Shown here: positions 46,501 to 58,399 of the stretch, piece by piece
Position numbering within the stretch: position 1 is the first letter of the stretch
Layout of the letters: each line of letters begins with the position of its first letter
DNA from: Cryptomeria japonica
Lineage: Eukaryota > Streptophyta > Pinopsida > Cupressales > Cupressaceae
NCBI RefSeq assembly: GCF_030272615.1
Contig: NC_081408.1
Span: forward strand, 66,412,546-66,476,545
Direction: 5' to 3'
DNA: 64,000 nucleotides
Position numbers and translations under genes: made by a program
The notes under the pieces: model-generated
What the model was told of the DNA's origin: nothing
Databases searched by the model: none
What the model saw: only the letters and a program-made list of their open reading frames with translations

Positions 46501-49500
46501 CTGGTTTACTGACAGGTACTAAATTGGAGATCCATTCAGGATAATCAATTGGGCATATGAATCCAACATCCAATAATTTCTCCAGCTCTGCTTTGACTAG
46601 TAATGCCACTTGTGGATGCATTTTCCTTAATTTCTGTTTTACTGGCTTTGGCCCCAGTTTTACTGTCAAATGATGCATTACCAAATCCGGATCTAGTCCA
46701 GGCATATCAGCGTATGACCATGCAAAGTTGATTTGTCGTTCTTTGAAGAAACTTATGAATTTTGATCTTTCGGACTCTATTAATGATTGAGCCAAGAATA
46801 TGTTGTGTGGAACCTCTTCTATACCAATGTTCATTTTGATAGTATCCTCTACCAACATGGATGACATTTCCTCATATGATGCTAGGAGAATGTTGAGCCT
46901 TCCATCTTCGGGTGCCTCAGAGAGGTTTTCGCCCTCAAATACGTCCTTTCTTTTTACTTTTTTGGGATCAGATAGCGCCACAGTGTGGTCTTCGCCATAA
47001 GACCCTTGATTTGTTCTTATTTTCACATTTTTGCGACTGGAAGGTCCGACACCCTCACCAAAATATGCCATGTTGTTGAGTTCTATGATGTATCCTACCT
47101 TATGGTCCCCAGGGGGAAGATCATCTCGTATGCCAAGATAGTCAATAATAGCTTCGTCATTTTGGAATGTGTCAAATTGTGCTGGTCCTTCATAATCCCA
47201 GTCAATGAGTTGGTGGTGAACAAGGGGAAGGCCTTTAATGTTTTCGGAGTTTGCGGGGCTAAGAGTGAAGATGTGGTTATATTCAGGTATATCGAGGCAA
47301 TTGTCGAGGTCATCGATGGCACTCTCCTCATCAGTTTCGATCGCAAGCGAATCCAAATTGTCGTCACTATTAGCGCCTTCTGGGACAGGTGTCCTCATCC
47401 TATGTGATTTCGACCTAGAACCTTGAGACGAAGACTGTGCGAAATCCTTATGGGTTGTTTCTTGAACCACCCTGAACTTTTTATAAAATTCCTCTTCTTT
47501 TGTCAGTTCATTTGACTCTCTGAATGTCTCGGTGAGCTCATAGTCACTGGAGGATTTGTCTGAACCCCATTCCCATTCGTTGGAATCTGTGGAATAGTAA
47601 TCTTCTTGTTGAACTTTGGCAACTGTGATTTGTGATGCCTCTTCTGTCCTTTTAGTGTGAATCTTTGAAGTCAAAAAACCAAGTCCCTTTGAGCGTTCCC
47701 TTTTTACAGTCAATTCAGGTTGTAAGGGCTCCATAATGCCTTCTTTGCGTAACCCGAGAGGGCTTTTTCCATCATACCCGAATTTTTGTAGAATCTTGAA
47801 GCCTTTGCCATATTTCTCACAGGGTATATTGATCTGATCTTGTGTGTCCTCTTCAATGTCTTTGTAGAGCATTTTGTATAAATCTTCCTCTTCTAGTTCG
47901 CCCCATCTTTGAAAGATAGTAGGATCCCATTTGAGTATCATGATGGATATTTGCTTGTTAGGATGTGGCCTTCCATATTCTTTTGGAGAGCTCATGACTT
48001 GTTGTAAATACATGGTTTGATTTAAAGTGTATTCTCCCATGCCTTTGTCTTGAATTTTACCTTTAAGTTCACCTTGTTTCAATGTCGAAGGTTTTAGTGA
48101 CTCAGGGTCAATGTATGCCGAAGAAGGAACAACTTCACGATTACTGGGAATGATGGTCTCAGTATGTGATCTCAGGTTATTGCAATATATGAACGGATTA
48201 GGATCACCGTTAACTATTACCTCGACTCCATTATGAGGAAACTTAATGCATTCATGATATGTTGATGGGACTGCCCTCATTTCATGATTCCAAGGACGTC
48301 CTAGCAATATGTTGTATGTGAGATCCAGATCTAGGACTTGACAAACCACATCCTTTGTGACTAGCCCAATTCTTATAGGTAAGGTGACTGTGCCCTTGGA
48401 TGAGCACTCTTCATCATCATATGCCTTGATGGTGATTTGATTTGTTGAATTCACAGCTTTATCAGAATATCCCAACTGTTTAATGGTGCTCAATGTACAA
48501 ATGTTTAGACCTGCTCCTCCATCTATCAAGACTCGCTTTATTCGATGTTTGTGTATGAAGGCTTCAACATGTAAAGGTGCATTATGTGGCTGACATATGG
48601 AGGCGTCATCGGCTTCTGTGAATGTAAGGGAATGTGGAATGGAAAGGTATCCCACCATGGCTTGAAACTGGTCCACGTTCAGATCAGTAGGAACAGCAGT
48701 ATCTCTCAAGATTTTGTCAAGAATAGCTTTATGAGAGGGGGATATACGTAGGAGCTCAAGGATGGAGATGAGTGTGGGTGTCTTCCCTAACTATTCTACA
48801 AGGTCATACTCAGGTTTGGTTGATGAAGAAGCGGCATTTTTAGTGGAAGCACCTGGCAAAGTAATCTTACCTCGACGGGTTGTAACATGACATTCAGAGG
48901 TAGGTTCAGAAGAAGATCCAACACCTTTTAGGACAATCTTGGGTCTCTGAGGAGGATTCTCAGGATTTTTGTTCTTAATAGTAATAGTAGAGATATGATT
49001 GTCCATTGAGATGTGATTGATAGTTGAATCATAGTTATAAGGTGCTCTAGTATAGTTGGCTTGATCATCTGTGACTTTAGCTTTTCCCTTGTCATGCTTT
49101 AGGAATGGTTCCTTAAACATTTCATGTTCTTGATTGGATGAGTGTCCCTCAATCTCAATGTCACCTCTATCAATGAGATCTTGTATGATGTTCTTTAGTC
49201 GATGACAATTTCCTATCTTATGACCCTTGCTCTTATGAAATTCACAATACTCATCATCATTCCACCAATTTGGTTTAACCTTTGGTTCATATGGAGGAAA
49301 ATCTGGAACTATGATCACCTTGTTTGCCACAAGCTTTTTGAAGACTAACTCAAGTGGTTCTCCCAATGGAGTGTACTTCCTTCGTGGTCTAGAAGTTGTT
49401 TGAGTATTCACTTGATTGTTTGTAGAACTTGATCCCGAAAAGATGAACTTGGGTCTCACTGTATTGGCATCAACAACACCATCATTGACTGTGTTCTTGC

Positions 49501-51088
49501 TTTTATTCCAAAATCTTGGCTTGTCTTTTCCTTTAAAGTCATCTTTGTTTTCCTTGAATATCTTAATGACTCCTTGTTCAATTAAGACCTTTTCTGTTGC
49601 TAAGCCCTTTTCAATAACATCCTTGAAGGTGGACAAACAAGCTTTTCTTAGATCATACCCAATGTCCTTGTTAACGTTTTGAGTGAACATTTCTACCATT
49701 TGTTTCTATGGGATTTCGCAAGAGCATCTGCTAGCTAGATTTCTCCATATTTGTAAAAATGACGCAAAAGATTCTCCCTCCTTTTGCTTAGTATTACACA
49801 AAGTAGTGACTGAGATATCTGTTTCTATATTGTAAGAGAAATGCTGAATAAATGCCTCTGCTAAGTCACCCCATGACTTAATACCAGGTGGTAATTGAGA
49901 GAACCATTCCATAGCTTGATCGCCTAAGCTTTGCGGGAACAACCTCATCAAATATGTTTCTTCTGCCGCTACCTCAATGCAAGCTGTGAAAAATTGTCGT
50001 ATGTGTGCCTTGGGGTCCCCTTTTCCTCTATACTTGTCAAATTTTGGCGTCACAAAGTGTGTAGGAAATGGAGGCATTGGAATGCTCTTATCAAATGGAT
50101 AAGGACATATGTCTCTCATAGTGTATGTTGGTTTTGGTGTACTCATGTCCTCCATTTTCTTTTGTAGATCTCTGATTTGTTGCTCCAAATTATTCTTAGG
50201 TGGCGATCGATTTCTTGTAGCATACCCCATGTTTGAGATACCAATTTGAGGAGGAGCCTGTTGCATGTATGGATGATATTGATCATAGACATGTTCGTAC
50301 GGAGGAGGTCTATATTGATGCTGCATATAGGGAGCACTTGGTATAGCTTCATGTTGAGGAACCCCATATCTATTTTGTGCGTGTATACCATATTCTATAG
50401 GCATTTCATGTTCTATTGTGTTGCCCCCAAATTTGACATGAGGTTTCCTTGTGTCCAAATTTTGAGCATGCCTTTGAACATCCAATTGTTTTGATTGATC
50501 CATAGCTTGAGCATGTGATTGAGCATATCTATCTGCATAAGGCTTCCATAATGGTCTTTGAAGATAAGTATCATACATTTGAGCTTGTGTATGTGGGACT
50601 TCTAGTTTTTGAAGCAAAGCTGATGGTGACTCAGGTACCATATGGGGTCCTCTATTTCCTCCACTATTAGGTCTCCTTTGATCCATGTTGGAGTGAGTTT
50701 GTTGCAAAGGTCGGTTTTCCATAAGTTGAGATATGTCAAAGTCATGAGGTATTTTAGCTCCACTTTGTGCCATCATGTGTAAGAAGTATTGTCTATCCCT
50801 CTTCATTATCTCTTCAACCAATCTATTGAAATGGGGATTCATTATGGATTCTTCTATATCTGCTGATTGTATTGAAAAGTTGTCCACATTTTCATTGTGT
50901 GTAGCATTTTTGTTTGTAGTGTCTGCATTTTCCACATTTGGAATGTGTCTATAAACATCCATGTCAGGCAATGTAGTGTGCTCGGGATTGAAAAATAAAT
51001 CATTGTCATACTCATAAGAACTCATGTTTGCAGACTCTTGAGCTTCTTTAGCTTGTCTCCTAGATTTTTGAAGGCGGGTTTCAACCAT
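43567..51088 (-). pseudogene. gag-pol: Tat gag-pol polyprotein, nearly intact
   Basis: One frame runs from ATG 51088. Gag is at 51088 to about 48800 (GKGDPKAHIRQFF, AMEWFSQLPPG) with a Cys/His segment near 49210 (YCEFHKSKGHKIGNC). Protease follows near 48520 (VLIDGGAGLNI), then a G-patch-like stretch (47815-47720: FGYDGKSPLGLRKEGI). RT has YVDD at 46175-46186. A gypsy RNase H (about 45760-45390) is followed by a second, archaeal-type RNase H (45270-44930: LYFDGSYTQHGAGAG). Integrase is at about 44690-43700 (KKCKQCQIHGD, ITDNGRPF, YYPQGNGQAEASNK). Breaks are TAG at 49706 and 48791, TGA at 45917 and 44696, and one frameshift near 44550. The four stops sit where Gln or Arg is expected. The leader precedes it without another gene. 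Confidence 0.92.
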
Positions 51089-51579
51089 GAACTAGGTGTT
51101 TGACCAAGATGTGAGAGACTAGATGAAAAATGAAAAGAGTATGGAAGACCAAGAGTTGTATGGAGTGTAAATGAATCTTGAGGTGTACTTGCAATGTCCA
51201 AAGTGTAAGACCAGGTATGTAAGTAGTAGAGTAGGTGTGACTTCCAAAGAGATGATAGTTTCTCTTGATGAGGTAAGCTAACCTTGACTCTAAGTAAGAC
51301 CAAATGAGACCCAAAGGTAAGAAACCTTGATGAGGGACCACTTAGCAAAGTGTAGTTGTATGTAGTGTGTTGACAAAGTATGATGAGGACAAGCAAGTGA
51401 CCTTTTTGACTCAAGTTTAGACAAGTATGAATGTAAAATGAGATGTGAAGCAATGATGGACTATATGAGACCCAAAGACAGGTTGAATGCTAGATGAAAC
51501 CTGAAGAAACAACCTAGGAAGCTCAAGTATTCCGAAGCTGATTTCCTTTATTTGCTGGACTGTAAAAATTTTCAATTCT

Positions 51580-51760
51580 GGACACAGACGCTTCTGTATG
51601 TTTCACAGACGCAATTCTCAGACACAGACATGTCTTTGTTCGACACAGACGCTGCTAGACACATAGATGCTATTATGCCCTTCACAGACGCGCTTAAATG
51701 ACCCAGACACAGTTAAAACAGACACAGACGCGTTTCTGTAAACTTCATGCAATTTTTCCA
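51580..51760 (-). repeat. GCGTCTGTG repeats next to gag
   Basis: Eight to nine copies of ACAGACGC-type words on the plus strand (GCGTCTGT on the minus strand) at 15-25-bp spacing, upstream of gag. The motif is the same as in the PMD intron. Confidence 0.75.
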
Positions 51761-52944
51761 ATCTGTGAAGTTGTTTTGTTGTGACCAAATCCGACTGTTT
51801 GACTATTTTTCGTGACAAAAGGACGCAATGTTGATGAGGACTCAATGTTTGCAAGTGTTTAGACTCCAAAAGTGTGTTGTTTGATGTAAAGTTGTTTTGC
51901 ATACACTTGAAGACACAAAAGACACAATGTTTTGTTGTTTGGTCTTGAATGTTTTGAATGTTTAACATAAGACAAGCACAATTCTTATGGCTGGCCAAGA
52001 CAATAGTTGTTGATCCCACATAGGGTTTTACCCCCGAGGCTACGCTATTCAGAGCAGATACTTAGATGCTTGACCTCACTGGCTCCACCCTCGGCACTCA
52101 CTTCTTAGGTCAGCCAAGCATCAGTCCCCATGAAAACTCCCCATGGCGAACTTTGTATCTCTACTAAGAACCGTATGTGTGTGGGCCACTACCAGAGGTC
52201 CGACCTCCTGCCTCAACAACTAGAAGGATTTGGGATTCTAAAACAAAAAGGTGCTAGTGAGGGCATCCGCTCATGTGGCCATACATGCGGCACTTTCAGC
52301 TCTGTAAATACAGAAGGCTCCCAGCCGATAGGGGTTACGCCCTACAAATGATCAAATAAATTTGATCAAACGGGTTTATGGGGAGACATAGTGTCGGTAT
52401 GAACTAATCAGCACACGTTATCCATAGTTTTCACCATGAATACATTTGATTATAGTGGTTCGAATGAGGTGGGTTTTCCTTGCTACCACTTGGGTCGTTC
52501 TCTTCTCACTAGTAGTCCTAATGACCACACGGGAAGACAGGCCCTCTAAAGATTAAACAAAAAGAGCCTATTGCTCAAGACACAAAAGACAATGATTCAA
52601 TTTTAGTGCACCAATGGAAGTGTTTGCTAATCTATGAAAACAAGGCACACAACAAAATTTCAAAACCCTAGCCAAGGACCTGCAACAAAATTTGTTAGTA
52701 GTTTGGGTTGTTTCAAATAATCACCCCTTCCTGCAAGCACATAAGCTAGGTAAATTTTAGAAACCCAAAAGACTTTGTGAAAGAGGGGCCTTCAACAAAA
52801 ACATTTTGCTTCCAAGACAAGCTGCACAAACTTAGTTAGCTAGATCTGACAGGGTTAGTCCAAAAATAAATCAAATCTGAAACCCTAAGTGCAAAATCCG
52901 AAAATTGAATCAATGAAAAATTGAAATTTTCGAAATAGTAAAAA

Positions 52945-53200
52945 CATAGACGCTGTTATACCAGACATAGATGTGTCTGTATGACACAGACGCGGTTCTG
53001 TAATGCACAGACGTGGCCAAAAATCACAGACGCCCTTATCGGACACAGACGCGATCAGAAACAACACAGACATGCTTATAAAACACAGACGTCGCTGTCT
53101 GAGACCTGCAAAATAAAACTTGTCAAAAACACAGACGTGACTCCAGTATCCGCAGACGCTCCTGAAAATCAAAGACGCGATCCGAAAGTTCGCAGACGCG
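52945..53200 (-). repeat. GCGTCTGTG repeats near the primer site
   Basis: About twelve ACAGACGC/ACAGACGTG words on the plus strand at about 20-bp spacing, ending about 100 bp from the primer site. They are in opposite orientation to the array at 39235-39500. Confidence 0.8.
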
Positions 53201-53291
53201 GAAAAAAACCTAAAATGTCGTCAAAATGTCCGATCTGCAACTTCAAAAACGCAAAATCTGCAACAAAAATGTTAAATGCAAAGGGACAAGA

Positions 53292-53310
53292 GTCCCACCG
53301 GGCATGCCAA
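53292..53310 (-). other. Primer-binding site of the Tat element
   Basis: TTGGCATGCCCGGTGGGAC on the minus strand lies two bases inside the 5' LTR end. The old relative at 18096 has TTGGCACACCCAGTGGGACC in the same place, so the site is conserved in the family. I cannot name the tRNA with confidence. Confidence 0.75.
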
Positions 53311-53312
53311 AC

Positions 53313-54110
53313 TGTGTATAGTGAAAATAGATAACAATAATAACAATATTGAAAGGCTAAATGAATTCAACCACCAAACCCTAGCCTAACAATCAACAAA
53401 GATCCACCATAACATATGAAGATTACCTAAGACAATGCAAATCACATGAAATCACAAAGATTATACCATCACATGTCAAATAGGGTTTGAATCTCCATTC
53501 TTCCTATCTCCATTGATCTTGCTTGATATATTTGCTCTCAGATTTTTATATGCACAAGAGCTCAACAAAGAACGAAATGTGGTTGCAAGTAGGATCGTAG
53601 TATAGCCAATTGATCAAGTTGTTAGCATGAATAGTGATTAGGGTATTCGGATGCATTAGGGTCTGATAATGAAGAAAGAATCTCCTTATATAGAAGACAC
53701 AATATGAAATGGAGGGATAAGATTGAGAGGTGTAAAAAGGAGGTCGGCTAGGATTAGAGGGTAGGTAAAAGAAATACCAAAATAATGAAAGGGGTAGGTA
53801 GTGTATGAATTAAGAGATGAATGACATGTGTCATGTGTAGAAAAAGCTAATGAATTGATTAAATAAATAAAGATTTATTTAATTAATAGAAGAAATAGGA
53901 TAATTAAATAAATAAAATATTTATTTAATTTAGGAAACGGATAATTTAAATAAATAAATGTATTTATTTAAATGAGAAATAAGGCTAGAAGAGGATAAAT
54001 GAATTAATTAAATAAATAAAGATTTATTTAATTAATAGAAGAATTAGGCTTAGATAATTAAATAAATAAAATATTTATTTAATTAGACTGGACAATTTTA
54101 GGTGTCTACA
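53313..54110 (-). repeat. Tat element 5' LTR
   Basis: Same length as the 3' LTR (798 bp) with four substitutions between them. Its outer end is followed by the ATACC target duplication and then by copia-3 RT sequence. Confidence 0.95.
53685..53694 (-). promoter_or_regulatory. TATA box of the Tat LTR
   Basis: CTATATAAGG on the minus strand in the 5' LTR, with about 370 bp of LTR downstream. It lies downstream of the five AT palindromes in transcriptional order. It is supported by sequence and position only. Confidence 0.6.
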
Positions 54111-55984
54111 ATACCTACTACATGTGCTATGTCTGGTCTGTTGTGAACAACATATTGTAGCTTTCAAATCATGGATCGGTAAAGTGTCTCATCAATAGAT
54201 GCAGATTCATCATTCTTTGATAGTTTACCATTGGTAGTCATAGGAGTACTTACTAGTTTTGAATTCTCCATTCCAAATTTCTTCAAGATTTCCTTTATAT
54301 ACTTGCATTGAGTAATGAAAATCTCATTTTTCATTTGCAATATCTGTAAACCTATAAAATACTTTATCTCACTGATTAATGACATCCAAATTCTTTTCTC
54401 ATTTCATTTCCAAAGTTTTGCATAAAGAGTCATTTCCACAAAATATAATATCATCAACAAATATGGCTGAGATCAGTATTCCATTTTCATCATTCTTCAT
54501 GTACATATTGTTGTTCTCACTTGTCCTTATAAAACCAATCTTAATCAAATAAGAGTGCAATCTTTCATACCATGCTCTAGGTGCTTGTTTCAGACCATAT
54601 AATGCTTTGTTCAATTTACATACCTGATATTTACTCTTGTCTTCAACAAATCCTTCAGGTTGTTCAATAAAAACTTCTTCTTCTAATATTCCATTGAGAA
54701 ATGCAGATTTGACATCCATTTGATATACCTTGAAGTTTTTGAAAGTAGCATATGCCAACAATGTTCTTACTCCTTCAAGTCTAGCCACAGGTCCAAAAGT
54801 TTCACCATAATAAATTCCTTCTTCTTGAGCATAACCTTTGTATACTAGTCTTGCTTTATTTCGAATGACCTCACCTTTTTCATTTAGCTTGTTTCTAAAA
54901 ATCCACTTTGTACCGATTACATTTTTGTACTTCGGTCTTGGGATTAGTGTCCATGTGTCATTCTTCTTGATTTGATCAATCTCTTCTGTCATTTCATTTA
55001 TCCAATCTTCACTGTTAAATGCCTCTTTCACTACTCTCAGTTCAAATTCAGATATCAGACATGTGTTATGTCTCAGTTTGTTCTTTGTCATCATTAGATC
55101 ATCCTTATCTCCTATAATCTGACTTGGTGCATGATGTCTTCTGACATACTTGGCTAATATAGGCTCGGTAGGCTCTATATGATCTTCTTCATCACTCGGT
55201 AATTGGATATTCTCTTCATTTTCTTCAACAGCTTTCTCGGTAGGACTTGTCAGTTGAACATAGACAAATTCATCATAATCTTCTGGTTCTTTGGAATTTC
55301 CTTCATCATTTCTTTTTGCAAATTCATCAATTTTCACATTTTCACTTTCTACTATTTTGTTAGATGATTTGATCAGACATTTAAATGCTTTGCTTCTAGA
55401 AGAATAACCTAGAAATTTTCCTTCTTCACTTTTCTGATCAAACTTGCCATTTCTATCATCCTTGTGTACATAGCATCTACTTCCAAAGATTTTAAAATAA
55501 CTTACATTAGGTTTCTTGTCATACCAGATTTCATATGGTGTCTTCAAAGTACCTTTCTTTAGTTGTACTCGGTTCAGGGTGTAAACTATTGTGCTTATTG
55601 CTTCCCTCCAAAATGTTTGTGGCACTTTCTTTTCAATCATCAGAGTTCTGACACAATCCACAATAGATCTGTTTCTTCTCTCATCAATTCCATTTTGTTG
55701 TGGAATTTTCGGTGCAGAGACTTATCTTTTAATACCATGATCATTGCAGAATAAGTTGAACTCATCAGATGTGAACTCTCCTTCTCTATCTGATCTAAGA
55801 CATTTCAGTTGTCTTCCTATTTCATTTTCAACTCTTTCCTTGTACCATTTAAACATTTGAAAAGCTTCTGATTTTTCTTTTAAAAACATTACTGACATCA
55901 TCCTTGAGTAATCATCCACAAATAATATGAAATATTTGTCACCATAATAACTTTGAACTTTCATAGGACCACAAAGATCAGTAT
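54111..55984 (-). pseudogene. pol: copia-3 pol, middle part (integrase to RT)
   Basis: The integrase core is at 55984 to about 55660 (DLCGPMKVQSYYGDKYF, FVDDYSRMMSVMFLKE, IPQQNG). The integrase C-terminus and linker follow. RT is at about 54980-54111 (GTKWIFRNKLNEKG, VYQMDVKSAFLNG, FVDDIIFCGND). Breaks are a TAA near 55722 where Gln is usual, and a frameshift near 54395. Once the two inserts (37918-54110 and 55985-63832) are removed it joins to 37917 on one side and 63838 on the other. Confidence 0.88.
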
Positions 55985-56156
55985 TGTAGCGTCCTAAAAT
56001 TGCGACACTTGCAATTTCGACTGCATTTCGGTCTTCACGATGGTGACGCAACATGCAACCTGAATGGAGACCCCGAAGCTTGCTCACGACAACAAAAACT
56101 GCATTTTTCAAGTACCCTGGCCTGAACCTCCTTGCACCCTGATGTCCCGGGAGGTG

Positions 56157-56250
56157 GGACCAGGGTGCCCAGCGCCCTGGTCCCTCAGGACCAGGGCACC
56201 TAGCGCCCTGGTCCCCAGGACCATGGCGCCCAGCGCTCTGGTCCCTGGGT
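56157..56250 (+). repeat. Three tandem GC-rich hairpins in the LTR
   Basis: Three consecutive units each pair GGACCAGGGC-type with GCCCTGGTCC-type arms around a CCAGC or CCTAGC loop. The unit in the 3' LTR (62757-62850) keeps the same layout with changes. The block is strikingly GC-rich in an AT-rich setting and lies upstream of the TATA box. Confidence 0.8.
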
Positions 56251-56367
56251 CCTATTTTGGGCCCGGTCTCCTAAGGGGTCTCGGGTCTTTTTGTTTGCAA
56301 TTTGGAAATTAACTTTCTTGGTTGGCCTAAGGTCGGGAAAATCAGTCTATCATCCCTAATTGACAAG

Positions 56368-56375
56368 TATATAAA
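56368..56375 (+). promoter_or_regulatory. TATA box of the TR-GAG LTR
   Basis: TATATAAA followed about 20-30 bp later by a T/C-rich stretch (TTTTTCTCTCTCATTTGG), a plausible start region. The same sequence is at the matching place in the 3' LTR (62968-62975). Confidence 0.6.
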
Positions 56376-57232
56376 CTACATTTTTCTCTCTCATTTGGGA
56401 TGGAGGAAAAAAATATGTGTACAAGGCATGGAAACTATACTCAAGCATTCAAGCATTCAAGCATTCCTTCTAAGTCTCGATTCAAGGCTAAGTGTTGCAT
56501 TCAAGACAAGGATTCAACCATTGAAGAGGAGACCACATACTACTACAACATACAACATACAACATCTAAACCTTTGCACATAAGGATACAAACATCCTTA
56601 GAACAGGGTATTAGTACTTGTTTTACAGTCATTTACATTTATAGCTCTTGCTCATTTCTTGGCTAATTCCAAAACCAGGGTTTGACCTAAAGGCAAACCC
56701 CTAATCCCTAAACCCCCAATCGTCTTCGCTTTTCTGTGTGTAGGTTGCAGGTACACGACTGAGATTGAAGATCTAGAATCCTTGTGCAGAGACGAACAGA
56801 TCCCCCTTCGTTTCACGGATTTTTCAGAGGACCGTGGCGCCGGGCGCCATCGTCCCAACAAATTTTGCTCAAATTTGTAAGGCAGCGCCATATCAACATT
56901 TTACTGCTAATTCCAGGTCCGTAGCTTCATACTATATTCCTATCTCAGTTTATAAGCAAATCTTTGTCACTTTCTATGCATTCCTAGCTTAATTCTCCTA
57001 TGCACATTCTTTACAAAAGAGGGTAGCCTTGCTGTCTTAACCCTTGAAATTCATTTAGCATCCAATCTTGCATTGCGTGGGATTGGATCTTGTGGGTTTC
57101 AACCCCTCTTTTGAATGTAAAGTCTCCCCCCTAAGTGAAAACCATTGAATCCTAGTGAACCTCCCTTCTCTCTCCTTGGAATTGGAAGAGGGGAGAGCAA
57201 CTAGGGTTCGATTGCGATTTTTCCGCTTTACA

Positions 57233-58399
57233 TTTTGGTGAACCCGACGTGAACATCCTTTCTGATTTTTCATGCTTAGATCTGAAAAAATTGATTACAT
57301 TTCCATGTTTGATCTTTTGCAAAATTTTAGAGGTGATTGCATAAAAACCCTAAAATTTCTTTTTAGTAATTAAACTTGTGAAATTTTTAATTGTTAATGC
57401 TTGTTTCAGATCTGTCCTTCTATTACAAATTATCAATTCATATCTATGCTTTAATTTTGAAAATTAAGTGGTTAAGTGTCAAAACCCTAATTTTTGAAAC
57501 TCTCTTGATTCAACCTTTGTTCGACAATTTCACCGATCAAAACATCTCCAAATCAGCTGTAACTTTGGATTCCGCAATAAAATCACAATATCTTTCATCC
57601 CTGAAAATTTGGAAAAAAGTTGCGAGGACCGTGGCACCGGGCGCCATCGTCCCCGACATTTTTTCCGAAATTTCGGGAGCGAGATCTTACTATATTTTTC
57701 TGCTAAAATCCAGAATTTTGGCTGATTTTATCAATTTTAACACCTTCAAAATTACAGTCAAAGTTGGTCTTGTGATTGCTTGGATTAAGGCTTTTAAACA
57801 TTCAAAAATCATTGAAACTGAAATTTTGTGTCAAAATTGTGTTCTTACTATCCTAAATCTGAAAAGTGTGTTTGCATTCATTAAAAATTTCAGTGCTTTA
57901 TTCAAATTCTTGCATTTTGTGACTTTTGAAATTAAGTGCTTAATTACAACTTTGATTTCCGCTTTCAAAATTGAATTTTGCGTGAAATTGAGTCAATTTT
58001 TGAATTTCAAAATTTGCATTGCTCTTGACATTCCCTCTAAAATCATAAAATTCAAAATTTCAATTTCCCTCTCTTTTTCAAAATTCAAATTTTGCATTTT
58101 TCGACAATCTGGGTAGGGTTCAATTTTGAGATTGCAACTTTAATTTGGCCTATCTACAGATCGTAAAATCACTCAATTTTTTCAGATTAGCTCTAAAATC
58201 ATCATACCTTTCATCCCTGCAAATTTCGAAAAAAGTTGCAAGGACCGTGTTGCACTCCGAGCGCCACGGTCCTGGACATTTTTTCCGAAATTTCGGGAGA
58301 CTGTCGTGATTGCATTTAACAGCTTAAATCCAGAAGATTGGCTGATTTTACTGAAAATTGCTACCTCTAAAATCAAAATTTTCTCTCCTTCTCTAGTGC
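57233..58399 (+). other. TR-GAG primer site and leader with duplicated hairpin module
   Basis: TTTTGGTGAACCCGACGTGA follows the LTR as a putative primer site. Two direct repeats of about 160 bp (57575-57735 and 58185-58345) each contain a GC-rich hairpin: 57626-57652, and 58242-58272 with perfect GGACCGTG/CACGGTCC arms. A third version of this module is in the LTR at 56831-56857. The 241-residue open frame across this leader is Phe/Ile/Lys-rich and not supported as a gene. Confidence 0.7.

Larger units (their letters stand above)
51089..53312 (-). other. Long leader of the Tat element
   Basis: 2.2 kb between primer site and gag ATG, as in other Tat/Ogre elements. It holds two GCGTCTGTG repeat arrays and a segment of more balanced base composition (52020-52560). 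TGATCAAAT and ATTTGATCA form a 9-bp-arm palindrome at 52349-52368. Short frames on both strands are not supported as genes. Confidence 0.7.
37918..54110 (-). mobile_element. Tat-lineage Ty3/gypsy element with an antisense PMD gene
   Basis: This is a complete 16,193-bp element. It has 798-bp LTRs differing at 4 positions, TSD ATACC at 37913-37917 and 54111-54115, a primer site at 53292-53310 and a purine tract at 38716-38729. The minus strand carries a long leader (53312-51089) and gag-protease-RT-two RNase H domains-integrase (51088-43567). The plus strand carries an intron-containing plant mobile domain gene between the 3' LTR and the pol end. Two RNase H domains and absence of a chromodomain place it in the Tat/Ogre group by known lineage features. 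It is inserted in the RT region of copia-3. Confidence 0.92.
55985..57232 (+). repeat. TR-GAG 5' LTR
   Basis: Starts TGTAGCGTCCTAAAATTG and ends CCGCTTTACA. By eye it differs from the 3' LTR at about 48 of 1248 positions, nearly all transitions. It contains three GC-rich hairpins (56157-56250), TATATAAA at 56368-56375 and a further GC-rich hairpin at 56831-56857. Confidence 0.93.

Noticed and set aside
52020-52560. Possible structural RNA or organelle-derived insert in the Tat leader, because base composition changes
   Set aside because: I could not match it to tRNA, rRNA or a known organelle gene by eye. It may simply be conserved leader sequence.
56302-56666. Frames in the TR-GAG LTR, repeated at 62902-63206
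   Set aside because: They overlap in different frames, lie just downstream of the TATA box in the LTR, and start at TTG or inside the leader. No protein family fits.
57391-58116. 241-residue open frame in the TR-GAG leader
   Set aside because: Composition is dominated by Phe, Ile, Lys and Leu from A/T-rich DNA, it spans duplicated hairpin blocks, and no motif is recognisable.
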